This document shows, piece by piece, positions 42,799-50,992 of a stretch of DNA of 59,851 nucleotides. Source of the DNA: JAGPKI01 sp052034135 (lineage in GTDB: Bacteria > Caldisericota > Caldisericia > UBA6126 > JAGPKI01). The translations under genes and the position numbers were made by a program. Numbering within the stretch: the first letter of the stretch is position 1; the number at the start of each line of letters is the position of its first letter. The stretch covers positions 1 to 59,851 of the forward strand of contig JBPOJC010000009.1 of assembly GCA_052034135.1 (NCBI GenBank), written 5' to 3'. The notes beneath the pieces were generated by a model. The model did not search any database. It had not been told where the DNA came from and saw only the letters and a list, made by a program, of their open reading frames with translations.

Positions 42799-42827
42799 TT
42801 AAGAAGTATTGCCTTGTAAAATATAGC
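42799..42827 (+). promoter_or_regulatory. Candidate promoter for tRNA-Leu
   Basis: TTAAGA (42799-42804), 17 bases, TATAGC (42822-42827), 10 bases before the tRNA. The region 42725-42837 thus acts as a divergent promoter region between two tRNAs. Confidence 0.45.
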
Positions 42828-42837
42828 TATTTTTTAA

Positions 42838-42921
42838 GCCGAAGTGGCGGAATTGGCAGACGCGCTAGGTTCAGGTCCTAGTGAGGGAAACCTCTTGTGG
42901 GTTCAACTCCCACCTTCGGTA
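42838..42921 (+). tRNA. tRNA-Leu (anticodon CAG)
   Basis: 84 bases. Acceptor GCCGAAG pairs with CTTCGGT, discriminator A. Anticodon stem CTAGG/CCTAG encloses TTCAGGT, anticodon CAG. A long variable arm TGAGGGAAACCTCTTG confirms leucine class. CCA is not encoded. Confidence 0.95.
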
Positions 42922-43123
42922 TATTAACATAGAAAGAGCTTATTTTTATTCTATTTTTTATTCATAAGCAAGCTAAAACGAAACATTTACTGGCTAAACT
43001 CTTCCAAACTTTTAAATTTGTGACCCTTTTCCTTAATAGTGCATGGTTCTCTAATTAATTTGCATTATTGCTATTTGCCCTATAAAAAATAGTGCAAATA
43101 GAAAATAAAGTAGTGCTTTTATT

Positions 43124-43540
43124 ATGAGAAGAAAAAAACTTCGAATTTAATTTTAACTGATGAGGAGAGAAAATTGCTTAAAAAGATTTCTTCTTCACGT
43201 AAAGAAAAACATTCAATAGTTAAAATAGCAAAATATATTTTAGATTATTCAAATGGTGAAAGTGTATATTCAATAGCAAAGAAGTATGGTGAAAACCAAA
43301 AGAACAGTGGAAAAGATTATTAAAAAAGCAATTTCCTATTGGATTAATTACTTCCTTATCTGATTTACCTGGAAAAGGAAAGAAAAAAATAATTTCATAA
43401 TAAGCAAGACTCTGGCTTCTTAATATTGCATGCACAAGTCCTAAAAACTTGGAATTCCCCACCCAACCATTCTCGAATCAATCTATCGAGAAATCCGTTT
43501 CACTCTTAAATAAAACTGTGTATAGCGAAACATTGCAATA
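43124..43540 (+). pseudogene. Degraded IS630-family transposase N-terminus
   Basis: Translating with several frame changes gives MRRKKLRI, then LTDEERKLLKKISSSRKEK, then YSNGESVYSIAKKYG, then KTVEKIIKKAISY and SDLPGKGRKK, then LNIACTSPKNLEFPTQPF. This is the helix-turn-helix and linker of IS630/Tc1-type transposases. The DDE catalytic domain is absent and at least three frameshifts are present. The remaining noncoding bases 42922-43123 and 43541-43552 hold nothing recognised; terminal inverted repeats were not found. Confidence 0.65.
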
Positions 43541-43552
43541 AGTTTAAGACCT

Positions 43553-45016
43553 CTATTGCAAAGAAGAAATCTTACTTGAGATTGATTCCACTCTTTTAAG
43601 CCAACTAATTGAATTACCAGGTTTAAATAATTTGTTGGCTATTATTTTTCCAACATTTTTTTGAAAAATGCATCCATATTCCTGGAATAAGAAATCTAAA
43701 ATTTTTCTTCCAAAAATTTCCCCTATTAGATGAAATAAACCATAAAATGGTTCTTCAACAAACAATATTTCAAAATTCCATTTATTGCTTTCATTATGAT
43801 TTTTCTTTCTATAACCAAATATTCTCTCATATAAACTACTAAAAACCTTATTAGGGTTTTCTTCGCTTTCATAAAGTCTTAGCATAAGCAGGAAATCCAG
43901 ACATCTTGAAAGTATTACCGTAGGATCTCTTGAAATACTTACTCTTTTTATCTTTTCTTTTATAGAAGTATCCTTAATTTTTAAAAACCTTTCAACCCAC
44001 TCATCTTCACTGCAAATATTAGCCATAAAAGCAGCTGGAATTTCAGTGAATAAATCCTCTTTTTTAAAGATCCAATCATCCTGTTCGATAGAAGCATAAT
44101 GTATTGCATGTCCTAACTCGTGGTAAAGAGTTTCGACAAATTCAACGGAATTAAGCTTGTTAATCGAAATTCTTATATCATAAGGAATGTTTATAGGCTG
44201 GCAGAATGTCCACCAATGTTTTTTGTTAGGCAAATCCTCGGAAGTGAAGATATGAATCCTTGTTAATAAGTCTTCTAATCCCCAAATTTTTAAGATATCG
44301 ATAAATGTCTCCTCTGGACTTAATACATTATAGTAAACTCTAAGTTCCTCTTGAATTTCTTTTATGGTCTTATTAATTTCATCACTTTTAGCGGATGATT
44401 TAAGCCATCTTTCCCATTCTTTTGCTTCTTCAGAATAGCAAATTATGGTTCTTTCTACAAAATCAATATATTCAGAAATATCTGGCTCTAAACCGTAGAA
44501 ATAAATATCAACATAACTTTTAAAGCCTAATTTTCTTGATGCTTCATTTCTTAACCTAATTATTTCTATAAACTTCTCTTCTTTCCTCTCATTTAATTCC
44601 TCTAACCGCTCTCTTGCCTCATTACGCATGTAAGAATTAAGAGGAGTTTGTGCAATTGTTACAAGCTCTTTTATAGAATATTCTTTACCATTAATAGTTG
44701 ATACTGAACTAAGTTCGTCTTCTATGATTTCATTCTTAAGTTTGGATAAGTTATTATCCAATTCTACTCTATTAATGTAAAATTGGCGAAAATAAAGCTT
44801 TGACTTGCGGTTTTCTATACTTTCTTTTTCTATTGCTTCTTTTTTGAGAGCTTCAAATAAGGAATCATCATAATAAATCTTCTTCTTTTCTTCGTTTAAA
44901 TAAGCTGTTTCAAGTGGAGTACCACGAGTTGCATGATTCCACCAACGTAAGTTATAAGTACGCTCAATCTCAGACAGAAGTTTATCTATCTTTATTAATC
45001 TTTTCTTCAATATCAT
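43553..45016 (-). CDS. M3-like zinc oligopeptidase
   Basis: 487 residues, helical throughout. Zinc site HELGHAIHY near residues 304-312, with a downstream Glu in FTEIPAAFMANI about 26 residues after the first His, the spacing of the M3/M2 peptidase fold. The N-terminus has the WWNHATRGTPLE motif seen in carboxypeptidase/oligopeptidase F relatives. Likely cytoplasmic (no signal peptide) and acts on peptides. Shorter than PepF/PepB (about 600), as in compact M3 homologues. It stands alone, divergent from the 45248 gene across 231 bases in which nothing specific was seen. Confidence 0.82.
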   Translation of the reverse strand: MILKKRLIKIDKLLSEIERTYNLRWWNHATRGTPLETAYLNEEKKKIYYDDSLFEALKKEAIEKESIENRKSKLYFRQFYINRVELDNNLSKLKNEIIEDELSSVSTINGKEYSIKELVTIAQTPLNSYMRNEARERLEELNERKEEKFIEIIRLRNEASRKLGFKSYVDIYFYGLEPDISEYIDFVERTIICYSEEAKEWERWLKSSAKSDEINKTIKEIQEELRVYYNVLSPEETFIDILKIWGLEDLLTRIHIFTSEDLPNKKHWWTFCQPINIPYDIRISINKLNSVEFVETLYHELGHAIHYASIEQDDWIFKKEDLFTEIPAAFMANICSEDEWVERFLKIKDTSIKEKIKRVSISRDPTVILSRCLDFLLMLRLYESEENPNKVFSSLYERIFGYRKKNHNESNKWNFEILFVEEPFYGLFHLIGEIFGRKILDFLFQEYGCIFQKNVGKIIANKLFKPGNSISWLKRVESISSKISSLQ

Positions 45017-45247
45017 GCAACAAAACTAAATTTTACAGAAAATCAAAAAAATGCAAGCAAAAAAGTGGAAAAATTTTAACTCATTTCCTTGAAATAGGGG
45101 TTCCGCTGTAGTATCTGTCATCTCTGTGAAAAAACCCGATAAAGGAATTATTATCTGAGTTTCAAAATTTATATTATTTATTAAAATTACTATGCAAAAT
45201 AGAATAGTCAAGGTTATTAAAAAAACAGATTTAAAAAGGAGTAAATT

Positions 45248-45940
45248 ATGGAATTAATTGATGAAAAGAGTCTTGCGTTTACATTAAATAATTTAAACTA
45301 TGCTTTTTTCTTCAACAAGAAAATAACAAAAAGTGAAAAAGAAAAAGTAGCTTTATGGATATCATCAAGACAGGGACTGAAGGGTTCTTATTCAAATATG
45401 TTTGCTCCAACAGAGGAAGATTTCAAAAACAAAATAAAGCTTTTCACTGGAGAAAAAATAATATCCAATCTTGCTATTTCCCACATACTTGGTGAGGAAT
45501 CTTTAAGAGCATTAAAATTATTGGACATTAAAGTGGACAATGTTAGTAAATCTTTAGTAAATGCGACGAACGGGTTAAAAAAATTTCTTGATTCGAACAA
45601 AGATTACCTTGATGAATACGGATTTATTTGTTGTGGTAAATGCAGTGTTGCTTTATGGCGTAATATTGCCTCGGGTGGTTTAAATGATTATGAAAATATT
45701 TTATACAAAGGAATTAAAACTTTAAAATCGCTCAGGGATAATAATGGTAAATGGAAAAGATTCCCCTTTTTTTACACGATACTTTTTTTATCTGAAGTAA
45801 ACTTACCCTCTGCAAAAGAGGAACTAAAGTATACATTGAATTATTGCGAAAGAATAATAAAGCACAGAATCTCACCTTTTGATAAAATTAAAGAAATAAG
45901 AAAAACATTGATTGAGAATATTTTAAATACCTGCAGTTAA
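45248..45940 (+). CDS. Unrecognised protein with a CCGKC motif
   Basis: 230 residues with good ribosome site AAAAGGAG. Not recognised. Visible features: WISSRQGLKGSYSNMFAPTE near 38-57, ISHILGEESLRALKLL near 78-93, a cysteine cluster GFICCGKCSVALWRNIASGG near 128-147, and CERIIKHRIS near 201. No signal peptide or membrane helix. The close CxxC-type cysteines next to a conserved-looking tryptophan could bind a metal or cluster, but this is inference. Followed by a good promoter and tRNA-Gln, so it is a single-gene unit. Confidence 0.75.
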   Translation: MELIDEKSLAFTLNNLNYAFFFNKKITKSEKEKVALWISSRQGLKGSYSNMFAPTEEDFKNKIKLFTGEKIISNLAISHILGEESLRALKLLDIKVDNVSKSLVNATNGLKKFLDSNKDYLDEYGFICCGKCSVALWRNIASGGLNDYENILYKGIKTLKSLRDNNGKWKRFPFFYTILFLSEVNLPSAKEELKYTLNYCERIIKHRISPFDKIKEIRKTLIENILNTCS

Positions 45941-46008
45941 AATTTGTGTTTTACTAAAAATTCAAACTATATTTCTTTGATAAACTCACAAATTTTTAAA
46001 ACTATAAT

Positions 46009-46037
46009 TTGAAAGTAGCTTTGAAAAGAATTATAAT
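46009..46037 (+). promoter_or_regulatory. Strong candidate promoter for tRNA-Gln and glmU-prs
   Basis: TTGAAA (46009-46014), 17 bases, consensus TATAAT (46032-46037). Predicted start about 46044, just before the tRNA at 46050. Confidence 0.65.
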
Positions 46038-46049
46038 TTTATCATCTAT

Positions 46050-46121
46050 TGGGGCGTAGCCAAGTGGAAAGGCAATGGCCTTTGGAGCCATCATTCGGAG
46101 GTTCGAATCCTTCCGCCCCAG
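46050..46121 (+). tRNA. tRNA-Gln (anticodon TTG)
   Basis: 72 bases. Acceptor TGGGGCG pairs with CGCCCCA, discriminator G. Anticodon stem ATGGC/GCCAT encloses CTTTGGA, anticodon TTG. CCA is not encoded. glmU begins 42 bases downstream. Confidence 0.95.
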
Positions 46122-46163
46122 TTTAATCTTTATAATTTGAGAAAATGCAGGAGGAAAGAAGAT

Positions 46164-47513
46164 TTGAGAAATCTCAACGTAATAATCCTAGCAGCTGGTA
46201 TAGGAAAAAGAATGAAGTCAAAATATTCAAAAGTTTTCTTCCCATTTTTCGGCAAACCAATAGTCAAAAATATATATGACACTGTAAAATCTCTAAATCC
46301 ATCAAAAATAGTGGTTGTGGTATCTGAAAAAGATTATGAAATTGCCAGAGAAACATTTCCCGAAGATTCATTCATAGCAATTCAGAAAAAGCCTTTAGGA
46401 ACAGCCGATGCAGTAAAAGAAGGTATGAAATATGTTGATAAAGAAGCAGATGTTCTTATCCTTTGCGGAGATACTCCTCTTTTTAAGAAAGAGACAATTG
46501 GTAATCTAATAAATCAATTTAAGAAAAGCAAGGCTTCAGTATCCTTACTTACCGCTATACTTAAAGAACCTAAGCAGTATGGGAGAATAATAAGAAACAA
46601 CAGTGGAGAATTTGATAAAATTGTTGAGTATAAGGATGCAACTGATGAAGAAAAAAGAATAAATGAAATAAATACAGGAGTCTATATTTTCAAAAGTAAG
46701 GATCTATCTAAAGCTTTAGAAAATATAGGAAACAATAATAAATCTGGTGAATTCTACTTCACAGACACTCTACAATTTATTAAAAAAACCGGTGGCAAGA
46801 TTTGCACTGAGACAATTTTTGGTGAGGAAGAAATTATCGGTATAAACTCAAAAAAAGATTTATCTTATGCTATTAAATTAGTTTTCAATGAAACTAACGA
46901 ACGTCTTATGGAAGAGGATGGAGTTATTATAGTTGATCCGGAATCAACTTTTATAGACAGAGATGTTAAAATCGGGAGAGACACAATTATAAAGCCTTTT
47001 ACGGTAATTGAGGGAAATGTAATAATTGGGGAGGACACAACAATTGGTCCATTTGTATGTATAAGAGGAGGAAAAGAAGGAATAAAAATCAGTAATAACT
47101 GCACCATAGGTCCTTTCACTTCATTAAGAGATGGCACCTTAATTGAAGATGAGGCAAAAGTCGGCTCATTTGTTGAATTTAAAAAGGTTAAATTTGGCAA
47201 GAAGAGTAAATCAATGCATCTTGCATATTTGGGAGATGCTGAAATTGGAGAGAATGTTAATATCGGAGCAGGAACCATTACATGCAATTACGATGGATTT
47301 AAGAAAAATAAAACAACAATAGAAGATAATGTATTCATTGGTTCTGACACTATAATTGTTGCTCCATTAAAAATAGGTAAAGGAGCATACACTGCTGCTG
47401 GCTCGACAATTACAGACGATGTACCAGAGGACTCATTAAGCATTGGAAGAGCAAGACAGATAAACAAAGAAGGCTGGTGTAAAAAGAAAAGAGAGGAGAA
47501 GAAGAATGAGTGA
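46164..47513 (+). CDS. glmU: Bifunctional UDP-GlcNAc pyrophosphorylase / glucosamine-1-phosphate acetyltransferase
   Basis: 449 residues from TTG 46164, 9 bases after AGGAGG; an in-frame TTG at 46137 lies before that site. The N-terminal uridyltransferase domain has LAAGIGKRMKS near residues 9-19, and VLILCGDTPLF near 97-107. From about 250 a left-handed beta-helix of hexapeptide repeats forms the acetyltransferase (GPFVCIRGG, IGAGTITCNYDG, GSDTIIVAP). Both activities supply UDP-GlcNAc for cell wall. The end overlaps prs by 8 bases; the glmU-prs pair is widespread. Confidence 0.96.
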   Translation: MRNLNVIILAAGIGKRMKSKYSKVFFPFFGKPIVKNIYDTVKSLNPSKIVVVVSEKDYEIARETFPEDSFIAIQKKPLGTADAVKEGMKYVDKEADVLILCGDTPLFKKETIGNLINQFKKSKASVSLLTAILKEPKQYGRIIRNNSGEFDKIVEYKDATDEEKRINEINTGVYIFKSKDLSKALENIGNNNKSGEFYFTDTLQFIKKTGGKICTETIFGEEEIIGINSKKDLSYAIKLVFNETNERLMEEDGVIIVDPESTFIDRDVKIGRDTIIKPFTVIEGNVIIGEDTTIGPFVCIRGGKEGIKISNNCTIGPFTSLRDGTLIEDEAKVGSFVEFKKVKFGKKSKSMHLAYLGDAEIGENVNIGAGTITCNYDGFKKNKTTIEDNVFIGSDTIIVAPLKIGKGAYTAAGSTITDDVPEDSLSIGRARQINKEGWCKKKREEKKNE

Positions 47514-48480
47514 TGGAGATAAACTACTTATTTTTACTGGTAGTTCTAATCCTGAATTAACTAAAGAAGTTTGCACATACATCGGAGTAAAAGAAGCTCA
47601 AATTACAATTTCAAAATTTGTCGATGGAGAAATACATTTAAAATCTGAAGAAAATGTTAGGGGAAAAGAAGTATTTGTGATTCAGTCAACAAATCCTCCA
47701 GCTGAAAACATAATTGAACTTCTCATAATGATTGATGCATTAAGAAGAGCTTCAGCTGAAAAAATAACTGTTATTATTCCATACTATGGATATGCAAGAC
47801 AGGACAGAAAAACTCAAGCAAGAGAACCAATAACTGCAAAATTGCTTGCAAACCTTATAACAACTGCAGGAGCAAGTAGAGTAATAAATATAGACCTTCA
47901 TGCAGGACAGATTCAAGGCTTTTTCGATATACCCTCTGATAACTTAACAGCATCATCTTTTTTTGCTCAATATATAAAAAATAAAAATTTAAGCGACATA
48001 GTAGTTATATCTCCAGATGTCGGAGGCGTGAATAGAGCAAAACAATTTGGGACATTACTTGGTGCTGGATTAGCAATATGCTCGAAAAATCGTGAAGAAA
48101 AGGATAAAGTAGAAAGCATAACTTTGATAGGAGACGTTAAAGACAAATGTGCTATTCTCATAGATGATATAATTTCAACAGGCGGTACTCTCGTAAAAGC
48201 TTCCGAAGAAGTAAAAAGTAAAGGAGCTAAGAAAATATATGCTTGTGCTACTCACGGACTATTTGCAGGGGAATCATTAGATATCATAAATAACTCTCCT
48301 ATTGATGAAGTTCTTGTTACTAATACCGTAAAGATTGACAATGAAAAACTTGAAAAATGTAAAAAGATAAAAGTAATATCAATTGCTCAACTTATAGGAG
48401 AAGCAATACTCAGAGTAAGTACAAGAAGATCTCTTTCGGAGCTTTTCTATGACTTTCAAAAAATTACTTTGTTTGATTAA
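47506..48480 (+). CDS. prs: Ribose-phosphate pyrophosphokinase
   Basis: 324 residues. Makes PRPP from ribose-5-phosphate and ATP. Features: FTGSSNPEL near 5-13, FVDGEIHLKSEENVRG near 31-46, DALRRASAEKITVIIPYYGYARQDRK near 86-111 (catalytic loop part), DLHAGQIQGFFDIP near 129-142, and the PRPP-binding loop CAILIDDIISTGGTL near 216-230. Coupled to glmU by an 8-base overlap. Confidence 0.97.
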   Translation: MSDGDKLLIFTGSSNPELTKEVCTYIGVKEAQITISKFVDGEIHLKSEENVRGKEVFVIQSTNPPAENIIELLIMIDALRRASAEKITVIIPYYGYARQDRKTQAREPITAKLLANLITTAGASRVINIDLHAGQIQGFFDIPSDNLTASSFFAQYIKNKNLSDIVVISPDVGGVNRAKQFGTLLGAGLAICSKNREEKDKVESITLIGDVKDKCAILIDDIISTGGTLVKASEEVKSKGAKKIYACATHGLFAGESLDIINNSPIDEVLVTNTVKIDNEKLEKCKKIKVISIAQLIGEAILRVSTRRSLSELFYDFQKITLFD

Positions 48481-48489
48481 AGAGAAAAA

Positions 48490-49749
48490 TTAGTTTAATT
48501 GTAGTTGATTTTTTTTGCTTTTACGGAATATTATAGAGCCAACTACTATTGTTCCAATAAGCCCTATAATACCACTTATAGTAAAAGCCATATTTGATCC
48601 CAACTTACTTGCTAAACCACCAGCATAAAGAGAGCCTATAGGAGCAACTCCAATATAAACAAATGAGTAAAAACTCATTACTCTTCCTCTAATATTATCC
48701 TCTGATTCAAGCTGAAGAGTAGTATTAACGGACGTAGTAAATAGTATCATAAAAAAGCCTATAAATACTAATAATAAAAAGGCAAAATAGAAATTTCTCG
48801 CAAAAAGCATAAAAATCTCTCCAATAGAAAATCCAAATGCAGAAATAATTATCGTAATAAGTTTAGGCTTTTTGTTCCCACTTAAAGCAACAAAAAGTGC
48901 ACCTATGAGAGCTCCTGCCCCCATAGCAGCCATTAACATACCGAATCCTTGAGAATTTAGTTTTAAGAAATCCTGAGAAAAGACAGGTATTAAAACACTA
49001 AAATTCATGCAAAATATACTTAAAATACTGAATAAAGCCACTGTAACTTTTATTCTCTCTTTAGCAAAAATATATTTTAATCCTTCAACCACATCTCTAA
49101 ATAATCCTTTGAGTAGATTATTTATTTGCATGTCGTGGTTTAAGTTAACTGTACTTATTTTAAATAGTTGCGCTATCACAGCTATATAAGAAATAGCATT
49201 TAGTAAAAAACAAACTCCTATACCAACTAAACCTATAAGAATTCCGCCTATCGCAGGACCAATAATTCTTGCAAGATTAAATATTGAAGAATTTAATGCA
49301 ACTGCGTTCATTAAATCATCTTTTCCCACTAATTCTACCATATATGACTGTCTTGCGGGCATATCAATAGTATTTAGAAAACCAAATATCGTTGCAATCA
49401 CGAGAACATGCCAGTATTCAACTCTTTTAGTTAATGTAAGAACTCCTAAAATTGCTGCAAGCATTGCAAATGAACTTTGAGTAAAAATTAAGATTTTCTT
49501 CTTTGAAACTTTATCGATTAAGGGACCAATAAATAATGAAAATATCATTTGAGGTAAAGTCTGAAATGTAACAACTAAACTGAGAAGAAAGGGAGAATTA
49601 GTTAAAGTTAAAACTAACCATGGTTGAGCGATGTTTTGTATCCAAGTCCCTATTAAAGAGATTGCTTGACCACTGAAAAAAAGTCTAAAGTTTCTATATT
49701 TAAGAGCAGGCAGCGAAGTACTTATTTTAGTTTCTAATTCAATTTTCAC
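48490..49749 (-). CDS. MFS exporter (MFS_3/EntS-like)
   Basis: 419 residues, about 12 membrane helices, GTG start at 49749. N-terminal RNFRLFFSGQAISLIGTWIQ near 19-38 and a motif-A-like GPLIDKVSKKKILI near 76-89 are typical of the enterobactin-exporter-like MFS_3 group. TMPARQSYMVELV in loop 4-5 is also characteristic. Substrate unknown; efflux of a small molecule or drug is likely by family. Convergent with prs, 9 bases between stops. Confidence 0.9.
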   Translation of the reverse strand: MKIELETKISTSLPALKYRNFRLFFSGQAISLIGTWIQNIAQPWLVLTLTNSPFLLSLVVTFQTLPQMIFSLFIGPLIDKVSKKKILIFTQSSFAMLAAILGVLTLTKRVEYWHVLVIATIFGFLNTIDMPARQSYMVELVGKDDLMNAVALNSSIFNLARIIGPAIGGILIGLVGIGVCFLLNAISYIAVIAQLFKISTVNLNHDMQINNLLKGLFRDVVEGLKYIFAKERIKVTVALFSILSIFCMNFSVLIPVFSQDFLKLNSQGFGMLMAAMGAGALIGALFVALSGNKKPKLITIIISAFGFSIGEIFMLFARNFYFAFLLLVFIGFFMILFTTSVNTTLQLESEDNIRGRVMSFYSFVYIGVAPIGSLYAGGLASKLGSNMAFTISGIIGLIGTIVVGSIIFRKSKKNQLQLN

Positions 49750-49785
49750 AAAAATAATTATAAGATATTTTAAAACTACATATAA

Positions 49786-50910
49786 CTACATATAGTTACT
49801 TAATTCTTCGATAAGTTTTTTTGCCTCTTTATCAAGCTTACCTGCCTCTGGAATGTCCATTTCAACTTTAACTATGAAGTTTCCTTTTTTGTTCATATTA
49901 CCAGGATAAGGTAATCCCTTCCCTGGAATTACAAATTCTTTCCCTGGATGTGTACCAGGAGGTATTTTTAAACTTTCTTTACCATATGGAGTTGGCACAG
50001 TGATAGTAGTTCCAAGAACAGCTTGTGGAAAACTTATTTTTGCTTTATAGATCAAATCACTACCTTTTCTTTCATAAATAGGATGAGGTTTAATTTTTAC
50101 ATATAGATATAAATCTCCTGGTTCTGCACCTTGTTCTCCAGCATTACCCATACCTCTATATCTAATTCTTGTCCCATCTACAACAGCTTTCGGAATTTCT
50201 AGTTTAATTTTTCTTTTATTTTTTACTCTTCCTGTTCCTTTACATTTATCACATTTTTCCTTTATAATTGTTCCTTTACCATGACATTCAGGACAAGTTA
50301 TAATATTGCGAAATGAACCAAAAATAGTATTTTGCACTTGATCCACTCTGCCGCTACCTTTACAAGTTGAGCATGTAGTCTCTTTTGTTCCTTTTTTTGC
50401 GCCTGTTCCTCCGCATTCTTTGCATTTTTCGAACCTTTCTACCTCTGCTTCAATTTCTTTTCCAGATATGGCATCTTCAAGATTAATTTCTGCTTCAAAA
50501 GCTATATCTGAACCTTTTCTTCTCGATGTTTGAGAAGTTCTGCCTCTTGTAAATACTGTTTCTTCCCCTTCGCCGCCAAAAAAAGTATTTATTAAATCAT
50601 CGAATATGCTCCCGCCAAAACTGCCTCCACCAAAGAAATCTCCAAAATCTTCTCTGTTGTAGTAGGTTTGTTGTCTACCACCAAAATCAGCTCCTACTCC
50701 AGCTTGCCCAAACATATCGTATTTTCTTCTCTTTTCGGGATCTGAAAGAGTATCGTATGCCTCGTTAATCTCAGCCATTTTTTGAGTAGCATCTGGAGCT
50801 TTGTTTATATCAGGATGATATTGCATTACAAGCCGCCTGTAAGCGGCTTGTATCTCATCCTGAGTTGCGTTTTTTGAAACACCAAGTATTTCATAATAAT
50901 CTTTTGCCAC
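49786..50910 (-). CDS. dnaJ: Chaperone DnaJ
   Basis: 374 residues, GTG start. J domain with HPD near residues 32-34, Gly/Phe-rich linker (about 75-110), and four zinc-finger CxxCxGxG repeats: CKECGGTG, CSTCKGSG, CPECHGKG and CDKCKGTG (about 145-210). Then the substrate-binding C-terminal domain. Hsp40 co-chaperone of DnaK. Last gene of the minus-strand array; the 82-base spacer to dnaK is a low-complexity TATTTATCTAT-type sequence. Confidence 0.97.
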   Translation of the reverse strand: MAKDYYEILGVSKNATQDEIQAAYRRLVMQYHPDINKAPDATQKMAEINEAYDTLSDPEKRRKYDMFGQAGVGADFGGRQQTYYNREDFGDFFGGGSFGGSIFDDLINTFFGGEGEETVFTRGRTSQTSRRKGSDIAFEAEINLEDAISGKEIEAEVERFEKCKECGGTGAKKGTKETTCSTCKGSGRVDQVQNTIFGSFRNIITCPECHGKGTIIKEKCDKCKGTGRVKNKRKIKLEIPKAVVDGTRIRYRGMGNAGEQGAEPGDLYLYVKIKPHPIYERKGSDLIYKAKISFPQAVLGTTITVPTPYGKESLKIPPGTHPGKEFVIPGKGLPYPGNMNKKGNFIVKVEMDIPEAGKLDKEAKKLIEELSNYM

Positions 50911-50992
50911 TTTTAGATATCCTTTTTTATATTCTATATATTCTATTTATTATTCTATTTATATTTATCTATTTATCTATATCCTATATCTA

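Noticed and set aside
43220..43462. 80-codon minus-strand frame in the transposase remnant
   Set aside because: It is the complement of the degraded IS630-like sequence, with no ribosome site.
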